Assembly (NCBI GenBank): GCA_031291255.1
Contig: JARLJN010000074.1
Span: forward strand, 1 to 64,000
Source: Gammaproteobacteria bacterium
GTDB taxonomy: Bacteria > Pseudomonadota > Gammaproteobacteria > DSM-16500
Length of the DNA: 64,000 bases
Direction of reading: 5' to 3'
Shown here: positions 43,327 through 51,493 of the stretch, in pieces
Layout of the letters: every line of letters starts with the position of its first letter
Position numbering within the stretch: position 1 is the stretch's first letter
Made by a program: the position numbers and the translations under genes
Notes under the pieces: generated by a model
Databases searched by the model: none
Told to the model about the DNA's origin: nothing
Seen by the model: the letters and a program-made list of their open reading frames with translations, nothing else

Positions 43327-44532
43327 ATGACAAAATACCTACGCCCTAAATTTTTCCTAGCAGGAACTTTGTTAGGTTTTATTCTATGTTGCTTATCCGG
43401 ATATCTTATTAGCAACAAAGCAAGACTACATCATTTCTCCAGATTTTTCCTAGAAATAGAACCACAAACATTATATTACCCAACAGCTAGTGAGTTATTA
43501 CAAACTGCAAAACATGATCTTAGTGACGATAAAATATTAGTATTGATAGGAGGAAGCTCAATTTTCAGAGGTGTAGGACAGGATCCTGATGAACTTTGGT
43601 CCAACCATTTACAAAAACTCTTAGGTGATAGATTCAAAGTCGAAAATTTTGCATCAGACGGCGCCTCATTTTCATCATATGGTGGTGTTCTTTTTCGTAT
43701 GCTCAGAAAATCACACCCTAAAATGATTTTTGTTGCATCATCTTATCAGTTTAATTCTGAAGGCTATATGGATGGATTACAACCCTATGATTACCTTTTT
43801 TGGGATGCATACTATAAAAACCTATTTCAACCTTATGACAAAGAAACTGCTTTAATTAAACAACTTCGTAAAAATCAGATGACAACCGCGGGAGGGATTG
43901 AACAACATGTCATGAATTATCTCGACAGCTATTTTTATTCAAGAAATCTTTGGAACTGGATGAGCTATCGTTTGGTATTCACTATGTTTAGTGAATTTAC
44001 ATTTCGAAAACCCTTTCAACCTAGACGAAAGTTTCATGACGAAACCATTCCTGCTGATTATACAAAGCTATTACTTAAAACCTATAATGATTCAGAACAT
44101 TTAAATAAGTTCAAAGAATTTCTTACTCAAACAGCAGCATACTATGTAACCGATATCAATAAGTCACCCCTTCAAATTCTTCCCAGCGTTGCCGCTGGTG
44201 GGTTGCAAGGTTATGATGAAGTATTTCAACCCATTGATCGCTCCAAAATTTTAATGGTTCAAACGACTTATAACACCCATATTATGTCTTTGTTACCCAG
44301 AAAAATTCAAAATGCGTATTGGTTTGCTAATACCCAGTCACACATAATGATGAAATCACTAGGCTATAACGTAATTGATGTTGGACAAGATTTTACTGGT
44401 GATGATTATATGGACATCGATCACTTCAGAGCAACGGGTGGAAGAAAACTCTCTTTACAAGTTGCAGCAGAAGTAAAGCACATTGCCGAAGCACATAAAT
44501 GGATCGTTAATAGCCAGTATAAAGTTAACTAG
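43327..44532 (+). CDS. SGNH/DltD-like O-acyl transferase (module 2)
   Basis: 401 residues with an N-terminal membrane anchor (about 9-28) and a periplasmic SGNH-like domain. The nucleophile is in LIGGSSIFRG near 78; the Asp-x-x-His pair is in DYMDIDHFRATGG near 362. It is larger than, and not obviously close to, the module 1 transferase, so it may modify a different position. It follows the microprotein gene by 18 nt and completes an MBOAT-microprotein-SGNH set. The acyl donor is unknown. Confidence 0.75.
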   Translation: MTKYLRPKFFLAGTLLGFILCCLSGYLISNKARLHHFSRFFLEIEPQTLYYPTASELLQTAKHDLSDDKILVLIGGSSIFRGVGQDPDELWSNHLQKLLGDRFKVENFASDGASFSSYGGVLFRMLRKSHPKMIFVASSYQFNSEGYMDGLQPYDYLFWDAYYKNLFQPYDKETALIKQLRKNQMTTAGGIEQHVMNYLDSYFYSRNLWNWMSYRLVFTMFSEFTFRKPFQPRRKFHDETIPADYTKLLLKTYNDSEHLNKFKEFLTQTAAYYVTDINKSPLQILPSVAAGGLQGYDEVFQPIDRSKILMVQTTYNTHIMSLLPRKIQNAYWFANTQSHIMMKSLGYNVIDVGQDFTGDDYMDIDHFRATGGRKLSLQVAAEVKHIAEAHKWIVNSQYKVN

Positions 44533-44534
44533 AT

Positions 44535-44567
44535 ATAAGAGAGCAACAAAATTGCCGCTCTCTTTAT
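44535..44567. terminator. Bidirectional hairpin terminator
   Basis: AAGAGAGC (44537-44544) and GCTCTCTT (44557-44564) form a stem around a 12-nt loop, followed by TATCTT on one side and preceded by TAGATAT on the other. It sits between two convergent genes. Confidence 0.7.
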
Positions 44568-44568
44568 C

Positions 44569-45552
44569 TTAAGACTGAGCAATAACTTGAGTTCCAGCAA
44601 AATCAAATCTGAAACGGACTTCTTGTAGACCTGCTTGTCGCATAACATGACGTAACTTAGCCTTATCATCTGCATAAAACATCAGAAAGCCGCCGCCGCC
44701 AGCACCTATCATTTTCCCGCCTACAGCACCATTCTTTATAGCTAATTCATACCACTCATTAATTCTATCGTTGCTCATATTTGAAGAACGTTGTTTCTTG
44801 CGTTCCCAATGCACGTTCATGAGATCGCCAAATTCATTTAAATTTCCACTCTCTAAAGCTTCTTGGCTTTTCAAACCTAGCTCTTTAATAAAGTGTAAAT
44901 TCTCAGTCATGTCTTTATCTTTACCTTTGCTTTTGACATCCTGCTCTTTAAGAATATGAGAAGCTGATCTAGAGTAACCTGTAAAAAATAACAATAAATT
45001 ATCTTCTAAATTAAATAATGTTTCTTGATCTATCTTAAGCGGCCATGCTTCAACTTGATCATTTTTATTAAAGTTAAAACAAGTAATACCGCCATAAGCT
45101 GCAATATATTGATCTTGCTTACCAATGGGCTCATTCAAAAGATTTAATTCTATATGACAAGCTTGTTCGGCTAATTCTTTTGGATGAATCAGATTTTTTT
45201 TCAAAGTGTGTAATGCTTTTAAAAGAGCTGTCGTAAAACTTCCTGATGATCCTAAACCGGTACCAGCAGGTATATCCGCCATACTGCTTATTTCTAAATA
45301 AGGCGCGCTGACACCAATATGATTGAGCGCTTCACGAATAATAGGATGCTCTACATCATCTACTGATTTGACTCTCTCTAATTTAGAATATTTAATGATG
45401 AGTTCATCAACAAATGTTTGATGCAAAGTGATATAAACATATTTATCTATCGCGGCTGCAATTAAAAAACCACTATGATCACGATAATACGAAGGAAGAT
45501 CTGTACCCCCTCCTCCTAATGAAATGCGTAACGGGCTTCGAACAACTATCAT
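44569..45552 (-). CDS. GHMP sugar-1-kinase (HddA/LmbP-like)
   Basis: 327-residue GHMP kinase. SPLRISLGGGGTDLPSYY at the N-terminus, the ATP loop IPAGTGLGSSGSFTTALL near 92, and KMIGAGGGGFLMFYA near 280 are typical of HddA, which phosphorylates C1 of D-glycero-D-manno-heptose-7-P. LmbP of lincomycin synthesis does the same to an octose-8-P. With the SIS, HAD and transaldolase genes at 21-23 kb it would complete the first steps of a GDP-heptose or GDP-octose route. Its start overlaps the oxidoreductase gene by 4 nt. No HddC-type nucleotidyltransferase is in view. Confidence 0.85.
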   Translation of the reverse strand: MIVVRSPLRISLGGGGTDLPSYYRDHSGFLIAAAIDKYVYITLHQTFVDELIIKYSKLERVKSVDDVEHPIIREALNHIGVSAPYLEISSMADIPAGTGLGSSGSFTTALLKALHTLKKNLIHPKELAEQACHIELNLLNEPIGKQDQYIAAYGGITCFNFNKNDQVEAWPLKIDQETLFNLEDNLLLFFTGYSRSASHILKEQDVKSKGKDKDMTENLHFIKELGLKSQEALESGNLNEFGDLMNVHWERKKQRSSNMSNDRINEWYELAIKNGAVGGKMIGAGGGGFLMFYADDKAKLRHVMRQAGLQEVRFRFDFAGTQVIAQS

Positions 45553-46529
45553 ATCGCTGATATCCTATAAATTTCTTCCACTATCCTTAATGCTGCTTGA
45601 GCGTCAAACAGACCTGCTTTAGGCTGACGAGATTGTTTAATGTCTTCAAGAAATTCATTAAACTCAAATTCCCACGAATCATCTGCCATAGGGTATTCCC
45701 AAATAAATGTTTCAGGTGGACCCATAGATGCAGACATTTTATAAAATGAAATTCGTTCTACACCATAGCTACCGCCCAAACCATTGATGTCAATCTTACC
45801 TTTTTGACCATATATTTCAAATGAAAATGTATTCTTCCATTCGGTACAACTTGCATGTAAATGCGCTAATTTTTTTTCTGCGGTTTTTAATAATAAAAAT
45901 CCATTATCATCAACGGGCATATCCCAAAAATACGTGTGGGCATAGCCTTGAATGTCAGTAAAATCGCCTAAAAATAAACGTGCTAAATCGATTAAATGTA
46001 CGCCTTGATCAATCAACTCACCGCCACCCGATAACTCAGGTTGCGCACGCCATTCCTTATCGTAACCTACTCTACCGCCATGCCCATATCGAGCACGAAT
46101 AAACATAAGCTCACCTAACTCACCTGCATTCACTAATTCACATGCTTTACGAAACGCACGATGATATCTATGATTAAATCCAACACGAACTAAAGCACCT
46201 GTGTCTTTCGCAGCTGCAATCACTAAATCTAACTCTTGTGATTTTCGAGCTGCAGGTTTTTCAATAAGCACATGTTTACCTGCTTTTGCAGCAGCATGAC
46301 TAATTTCAGCAAGTGTAGAATGCAAAGTAGAAACTATGATGATATCTATGTCAGGTCTTTGCATTACCTCATGCCAATCTGTGTAAGCCTTACAACCAGG
46401 ATGCTGTGACGCAAGAGCATTTGCTTTTTCAATAACATGATCAACACAGGCAAGTAATTTTGATGAGCCTAAATGTTTTGCACGCTTTTGTCCTATGAAT
46501 CCGCATCCAATAATCGCTACGCCTTTCAT
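45549..46529 (-). CDS. Gfo/Idh/MocA-family oxidoreductase
   Basis: 326 residues. Rossmann motif GVAIIGCGFIGQKRAKHLG, the family's EKPAA near 91, and GGGELIDQGVHLIDLARLF with the conserved His/Asp near 175. Members oxidise or reduce nucleotide sugars or polyols; some dehydrate. The ATG at 46529 has GGGA 9 nt upstream. It lies between an SDR and the GHMP kinase in one operon, next to the cysteine-less dehydrogenase. A role in editing the side chain or C6 region of a GDP-sugar is a guess. Confidence 0.83.
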   Translation of the reverse strand: MKGVAIIGCGFIGQKRAKHLGSSKLLACVDHVIEKANALASQHPGCKAYTDWHEVMQRPDIDIIIVSTLHSTLAEISHAAAKAGKHVLIEKPAARKSQELDLVIAAAKDTGALVRVGFNHRYHRAFRKACELVNAGELGELMFIRARYGHGGRVGYDKEWRAQPELSGGGELIDQGVHLIDLARLFLGDFTDIQGYAHTYFWDMPVDDNGFLLLKTAEKKLAHLHASCTEWKNTFSFEIYGQKGKIDINGLGGSYGVERISFYKMSASMGPPETFIWEYPMADDSWEFEFNEFLEDIKQSRQPKAGLFDAQAALRIVEEIYRISAI

Positions 46530-47398
46530 AAACATTCATCCCATGTTTTAGCTCTATCTTTTGGTACGATACGACGTAAGGTATAGATATCTGAATTTTT
46601 TAATTCTTCTTTGTATTCAGGTAAATTTTTCCAAGGATCCCATACAGCACTTAATAATCTACCTGTAATACCGTCACTGACAGATGAAGCGAGAAAAACA
46701 CAAAGTGACGCGCCCACTTCAAAAGAGGTACCGCCATTTTCTTTTTGCTTTAAAGATTGATCGTAAAATTCTTTACCGACTTTTTCAGGACCCGCTGCTA
46801 ATAACTCATCTAATAATCGAGTATTCAATGCGCCAGGTGCAACGGTATTTACATCTATATTAAAATCTTTTACTTCTTCTGCTAAGGTTTCAGCAAATCT
46901 AACTACACCTGCTTTGGATGCAGCATAAGCACTCAAATTTGGCATAGGTTTAGTTGCACCACCGCCAGACAAAATAATTATTTTTCCGTAATGTTGTTTT
47001 TTAAAATGTGGCAATACACTGATACATTGCAACACTGTGCCTTTTAAATTGATATCAATAGCTCTAGACCATTCATCCCAATCTATTTCCTCTATTGGAC
47101 CTTTAGTGCCATAAATTCCGGCATTCGCAACGAGTATATCAATTTTACCAAACTCTTTTAGTGCATAAGCAGCCAATGCATGCATCTGTTCCGGGTCTGA
47201 AACATCCGTGACTTTTGCTAATACTTTTACTTGAGGATTTGCTATTTTTGCTAGAGCTTGTTGTGCACTTGCAAGCGATTCTGCATTACGTGCACATAAC
47301 ATGACATGCGCACCTTCCAATATAAACATTTTCGCGATTTCATATCCCAAACCTTGTGAAGCTCCTGTGATAATAGCGCTGCGACCTGCTAATTTCAT
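46526..47398 (-). CDS. Classical short-chain dehydrogenase/reductase
   Basis: 290-residue SDR with TGASQGLGYEIA near 10 (TGxxxGxG, which suggests NADP use), NAGIYG near 93, ILSGGGA with the catalytic Ser, and YAASK (YxxxK) near 160. It acts on a carbonyl or hydroxyl, not on UDP-sugars in the GalE way. It overlaps genes on both sides, so it belongs to the same pathway as the dehydrogenase and the Gfo/Idh enzyme. It could reduce a ketone formed at C6 or on the side chain. Substrate unknown. Confidence 0.82.
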   Translation of the reverse strand: MKLAGRSAIITGASQGLGYEIAKMFILEGAHVMLCARNAESLASAQQALAKIANPQVKVLAKVTDVSDPEQMHALAAYALKEFGKIDILVANAGIYGTKGPIEEIDWDEWSRAIDINLKGTVLQCISVLPHFKKQHYGKIIILSGGGATKPMPNLSAYAASKAGVVRFAETLAEEVKDFNIDVNTVAPGALNTRLLDELLAAGPEKVGKEFYDQSLKQKENGGTSFEVGASLCVFLASSVSDGITGRLLSAVWDPWKNLPEYKEELKNSDIYTLRRIVPKDRAKTWDECL

Positions 47399-48687
47399 AT
47401 TTGGTTTCCTACTGAATAATAACTAATGCGTTTGTCTGAACCTAGCGTCTTCATTAAAAATCCGCCAGCATCAAAAACTAAAGGCTCACTCACTTGATTG
47501 ACAATTTGATCGGCAGTAAGTGAAGTGAACTGCGGACATTCGTTCGTAATAATAACTGCATCTGCGCCAACTAATGCCTCTTCCATCGTTGTTTTAAGTT
47601 CTATGAAATCAGCTAAATGTTCTGGAAGATGCGTAAGCAATGGATCATACGCTACAACTTTTGCACCTTGCTCTTTTAGCCATTCACAAAACTCAATCGC
47701 GGTGGAGCGTCGTAATGTATCTGTACCCACTTTGTAAGTTAATCCTAATGTTGTAATCGTCTTATCTCGCAAATTTTTTACTACTTGCAACATACGACGA
47801 GCGGACCATTGTTTATGAGACTGATTACTGTCTAGCAATGCAGAAAATAATGGGGTAGGTAACTCTTGTTGTTCACCTATTTGAATTAAATAATTGACAT
47901 CACGCGCCAATGTTCCGCCAGCAATCGCATTTCCTGGTCGTAGATAAGCTTTAGGCCCTATGCGATCTTCACTCTTTAATCCACGTTCTACTTCTCTAGC
48001 ATCTGCGCCCACACGTTCACAGAGTGTTGCTAATTCATTAATAAAAACGACAGACGTTGCAAGAAATGCATTTAAAGCATGCTTAGTCATCTCAGCAGAC
48101 TCTATAGACATCCATACTATGTTTTTTGTAAATGGATTTAATAATTCTTGCAGTAGTTCTTTATCTGCTTCTGATTGTATACCGACTACTATGCGTTCAG
48201 GATTTTTGAAAACATCTATTGCTTTACCTAAACGCAAATTTTCTGGACTCACAGCAAAATGAATTGCTTTATCGTGCCACTGCTCATCGCAGAATTTTTG
48301 CAGCTTACGTGCTGAACCTACGGGTAACTGAGAAGAAATTAAAACTAATGCATTTTTTTTTAAATGTGGAAGTATAGCTTTAACTTCACTCATTACAAAT
48401 TCAATATCTGCAACATCATTATCATCTACTGGAGTGTCATACGTAACCCACACTATATCAGCCGTAGAAACATCATTTGCATCACTAGAAAAATTCAATA
48501 ATCCTTGAGTGTGAGTCTTAGTTATCAGCTCGTCTAAACCCCCTTCGAAAAGAGGAGCTTGTCCTTTCTGCAATTTTTCTATTATTTTTTTATTCGAATC
48601 ATAAGCCAATACTGTATGACCCGCTTCAGCAACACAAGCTGCCGTAACACAACCTAAATGCCATAATCCAACAACAGCGACTTTCAT
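47395..48687 (-). CDS. UDP-glucose/GDP-mannose dehydrogenase family protein lacking the catalytic cysteine
   Basis: 430 residues with the family's three parts: VAVVGLWHLGCVTAACVAE, the central AEMTKHALNAFLA with the catalytic Lys and Asn, and the C-terminal GLTYKVGTDTLRRS. The active-site loop that usually reads GFGGSCxPKD is AIAGGTLARD here: Cys is replaced by Thr259 (codon 47911-47913) and Lys by Arg. Without Cys it should not carry out the four-electron oxidation to a uronic acid. A two-electron oxidation of a secondary alcohol, as at C6 of a heptose or octose, is possible. The start overlaps the epimerase gene (ATGA). Confidence 0.85.
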   Translation of the reverse strand: MKVAVVGLWHLGCVTAACVAEAGHTVLAYDSNKKIIEKLQKGQAPLFEGGLDELITKTHTQGLLNFSSDANDVSTADIVWVTYDTPVDDNDVADIEFVMSEVKAILPHLKKNALVLISSQLPVGSARKLQKFCDEQWHDKAIHFAVSPENLRLGKAIDVFKNPERIVVGIQSEADKELLQELLNPFTKNIVWMSIESAEMTKHALNAFLATSVVFINELATLCERVGADAREVERGLKSEDRIGPKAYLRPGNAIAGGTLARDVNYLIQIGEQQELPTPLFSALLDSNQSHKQWSARRMLQVVKNLRDKTITTLGLTYKVGTDTLRRSTAIEFCEWLKEQGAKVVAYDPLLTHLPEHLADFIELKTTMEEALVGADAVIITNECPQFTSLTADQIVNQVSEPLVFDAGGFLMKTLGSDKRISYYSVGNQI

Positions 48688-49640
48688 GTACGATTCTCCA
48701 GCACCCATGGGTTTTCATGCAAGTATTTAATCGTTTGCATTACACCATCACGAATTGACAATTTAGGCTTCCAACCTAACTTACGAATTTTGCTGCAATC
48801 TAAAAATATAAATGGGTTATCACCTATCCAACCACTTTCACCACCGCCATAATTGAGTTCTGGTTTAACTTGTAAATAATCACAAATCCAACCTATAGAA
48901 TCATTAACCTGACAATATTCATCTGTACCTAAATTGAAGATATTCACTTTGTCATCGCTATGTTTCAACGCCCATTGAATTGCGTCTATGCAATCTTGTA
49001 TATATAAATAGGATTTTCGTTGTTTACCATTACCTAAGATAAATAATTTGCTAGGATCAACTAATAACTGTTTGTAAAAATCAAAAACATGTCCATGCGT
49101 GTAACGTTCACCTAAAATAGAAACAAATCGGAATATGTAAGCTTTGAAATTAAATCCTTCGCAATAGGCTTGTATAAGCCCTTCTGCTGCTAATTTGGAT
49201 GCACCATACAATGAAGTTTGCACGGGAAATGGTGCATTCTCTGGTGTAGGAATCACAGTAGCTTCGCCATAAATAGAACCTGTAGAAGCAAATGCAATTT
49301 GTTTTATATTGTGAGCACGCATTGCTTCTAAAACATAAAAAGTCACTAAAACATTTTGTTCCAAATCTTTATTAGGATGATCTGTGCCAAAACGTACGTC
49401 AGCGTTTGCAGCGAAATGGAATACCATATCGCAACCTTGCATAGACTGTGTTACCAAATCTCTGTCATGCAAATCACCATTAATTAAAGTAAAATTCGGT
49501 GATTTTTTCGCATTTTCTAAAAATTCTTGCAGCCCTGTAGAAAAATTATCATATCCTACAACTTGATGACCTTCTTGTAACAATCGATCTGTTAAATTAC
49601 TGGCAATGAATCCGGCACAGCCTGTGATAAAGTATTTCAA
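48684..49640 (-). CDS. Extended SDR nucleotide-sugar epimerase
   Basis: 318-residue epimerase: FITGCAGFIASNLTDRLL, HFAANADVRFG, ASTGSIYGEA with the active-site Thr-Gly-Ser, YGASK (YxxxK) and FRFVSILGERYTHG. It is of the GalE/WbpP kind with NAD. It is translationally coupled to the cysteine-less dehydrogenase (ATGA), so they probably act in sequence on one nucleotide sugar, as the epimerase LmbM and dehydrogenase LmbL are thought to do in lincomycin synthesis. Substrate unknown. Confidence 0.83.
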   Translation of the reverse strand: MKYFITGCAGFIASNLTDRLLQEGHQVVGYDNFSTGLQEFLENAKKSPNFTLINGDLHDRDLVTQSMQGCDMVFHFAANADVRFGTDHPNKDLEQNVLVTFYVLEAMRAHNIKQIAFASTGSIYGEATVIPTPENAPFPVQTSLYGASKLAAEGLIQAYCEGFNFKAYIFRFVSILGERYTHGHVFDFYKQLLVDPSKLFILGNGKQRKSYLYIQDCIDAIQWALKHSDDKVNIFNLGTDEYCQVNDSIGWICDYLQVKPELNYGGGESGWIGDNPFIFLDCSKIRKLGWKPKLSIRDGVMQTIKYLHENPWVLENRT

Positions 49641-49686
49641 TTGTATGACTCTCCAATTAGGTAAATAGTTTTTCTAAACATGCAGT

Positions 49687-50406
49687 TTAATTTTTTGGTC
49701 GCAAGGTCAGTCCTAAGCACAAATTTAAATTTATGCTTGGTATATAAAACGGAAAATAACTATCATGCGTAATATAAAAATACCGCTCTAGTTCAGTGAT
49801 AATTTCGTGAGGTTGATTTATATGCTCTCTTTCTATAAGCCATTTATAGGGCTGTTTATATTTTTTTTCAAATACACGTTGCGCGGAAATGCGCCTAGCT
49901 AATGAATACATCCAGCCCCCTTCACAGGGTATCACAACCGAAAAATAACCATTTTGCTTATCGCATAAACGATACATTTCTTTGATAGCAGCTGGTAAAT
50001 TTGGTAAATGTTCTAAAACATGAATCGCCAATATACGTTCGAAGTAACCATCTTCAAAAGGTAACCTCTCCTGACAATTCCCAACCACTGTTTGAATTTT
50101 AGGATACCGCAGTCGAATAGCATCAGCCATGTTTTCTCTAAGCTCTAACGCGACATAATTTTCTTTTTGACTATCGGTAAGATTTTCATATTGTATATGC
50201 TCTCCCAAACCAGCGCCGATTTCTAAAGTATGCAAAAAATTTGTGGGTGCATGCGTAATAGGATAACCATGATTAAATTTTTCAATAAGGCCATATCTAG
50301 CATTTCCTGCTAACACTTCATGCCAAAGCTGCATAAACTCATCACTAATGCGTTGCTGATCTAGTGTCAAAGGCGGGAAAACTTTAGGCCACTTATTAGC
50401 GTTCAT
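49687..50406 (-). CDS. Class I SAM-dependent methyltransferase
   Basis: 239 residues with TLEIGAGLGEHIQYE near 72, VALELREN, RILAIHVLEHLPNLPAA near 128 and YRLCDKQNGYFSVVIPCEGG. The stop of the preceding GT2 gene shares one base with its ATG (TAATG), so they are coupled. The Trp/Tyr-rich C-terminal part is typical of LPS-locus methyltransferases. Acceptor unknown. Confidence 0.78.
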   Translation of the reverse strand: MNANKWPKVFPPLTLDQQRISDEFMQLWHEVLAGNARYGLIEKFNHGYPITHAPTNFLHTLEIGAGLGEHIQYENLTDSQKENYVALELRENMADAIRLRYPKIQTVVGNCQERLPFEDGYFERILAIHVLEHLPNLPAAIKEMYRLCDKQNGYFSVVIPCEGGWMYSLARRISAQRVFEKKYKQPYKWLIEREHINQPHEIITELERYFYITHDSYFPFYIPSINLNLCLGLTLRPKN

Positions 50407-51365
50407 TAAATTCCCTTTTTCTCAATTACCTTGTCTATGATATACATAGGCCTACCTTTCACTTCTTCGTAGATTCGACCTATATACTCACCCATCAGCC
50501 CTAAACACAACAACTGGACACCTGAAAAAAATGTAACAATCAATACCGTTGTTGATAAACCAGGTGTTAAATCAAACATAAATTTTTGTATTATATACGT
50601 TACACCAAGTAAAAAACTAAATCCTGCAATAGTCGCACCCGCAATTGACATCATTTGTAATGGCCGACTACTAAAACTAATTAAACCGTTTAACCCTATT
50701 TTTAATGATCCTGTTAAACGATTATAGTTACCCTTGCCTAGTAGCCGTGGGTCTCTATCATACTCAACGTAAGCTTGCTTGAAACCCACGTAGGCTACTA
50801 ACCCTCTTAAAAAGCCATGCGTTTCATTTAAGCGTCTTAATTCTTCTATCACTCTACGTGACATAATACGAAAATCACCTGTGTCACGCGGGATTTGTAT
50901 GTCGCTCATTTTATTTATGACTTTATAGCCGAAAAAAGAAATCACCCTTTTTATTAATGTTTCACCTTGACGGGACTTGCGTTTGGCATAAACAACTTCA
51001 TAACCTTCAGAAAGTTTATGATACATAGCTTGAATCAGCTCAGGTGGATCCTGTAAATCTACATCTATGACCACACAGGTTTCACCTTTACAATTTAAAA
51101 TGCCTGCCATAGTCGCAGCGGGTTGACCAAAGCGTCGTGAGAATATCAATAGCTTGATATTACCATCATGATCGATTTCTTTTTGTATTACTTCTTCTGT
51201 ATTATCAGGGGATGGATCTAGACAAAAAATAATTTCGTATGATAATCCAGTCTGATCTATGACTTTTTTCATACGAGTTAAGAAAGGTTTAATATTATCG
51301 GCTTCTTTATAGACTGGTACGATAATAGAGAGTTGTATATTGCTTGATATCTTAATTTCATCCAT
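50406..51365 (-). CDS. Polyprenyl-phosphate glycosyltransferase (GtrB/ArnC/DPM1-like GT2)
   Basis: 319 residues. LSIIVPVYKEADNI starts the GT-A domain; VIDVDLQDPPELI is the DxD region and RRFGQPAATMAGI is typical of GtrB. Two membrane segments near 235-255 and 268-290 are followed by GEYIGRIYEEVKGRP, the cytoplasmic amphipathic end of this family. It would move a sugar from a nucleotide donor to undecaprenyl phosphate, making the donor for periplasmic GT-C enzymes, of which five candidates are in the window. Confidence 0.9.
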   Translation of the reverse strand: MDEIKISSNIQLSIIVPVYKEADNIKPFLTRMKKVIDQTGLSYEIIFCLDPSPDNTEEVIQKEIDHDGNIKLLIFSRRFGQPAATMAGILNCKGETCVVIDVDLQDPPELIQAMYHKLSEGYEVVYAKRKSRQGETLIKRVISFFGYKVINKMSDIQIPRDTGDFRIMSRRVIEELRRLNETHGFLRGLVAYVGFKQAYVEYDRDPRLLGKGNYNRLTGSLKIGLNGLISFSSRPLQMMSIAGATIAGFSFLLGVTYIIQKFMFDLTPGLSTTVLIVTFFSGVQLLCLGLMGEYIGRIYEEVKGRPMYIIDKVIEKKGI

Positions 51366-51493
51366 TTTACTTTTTCCCTGTGTGACATATTACAAAACAT
51401 ATCATGCATTTCAAGATGTGACATTCTATGCTGGGTTGGATTTAATTTAAAGAACAAATATAAAAATGGGCAGTAACGCCCAGTTTATTGTGT

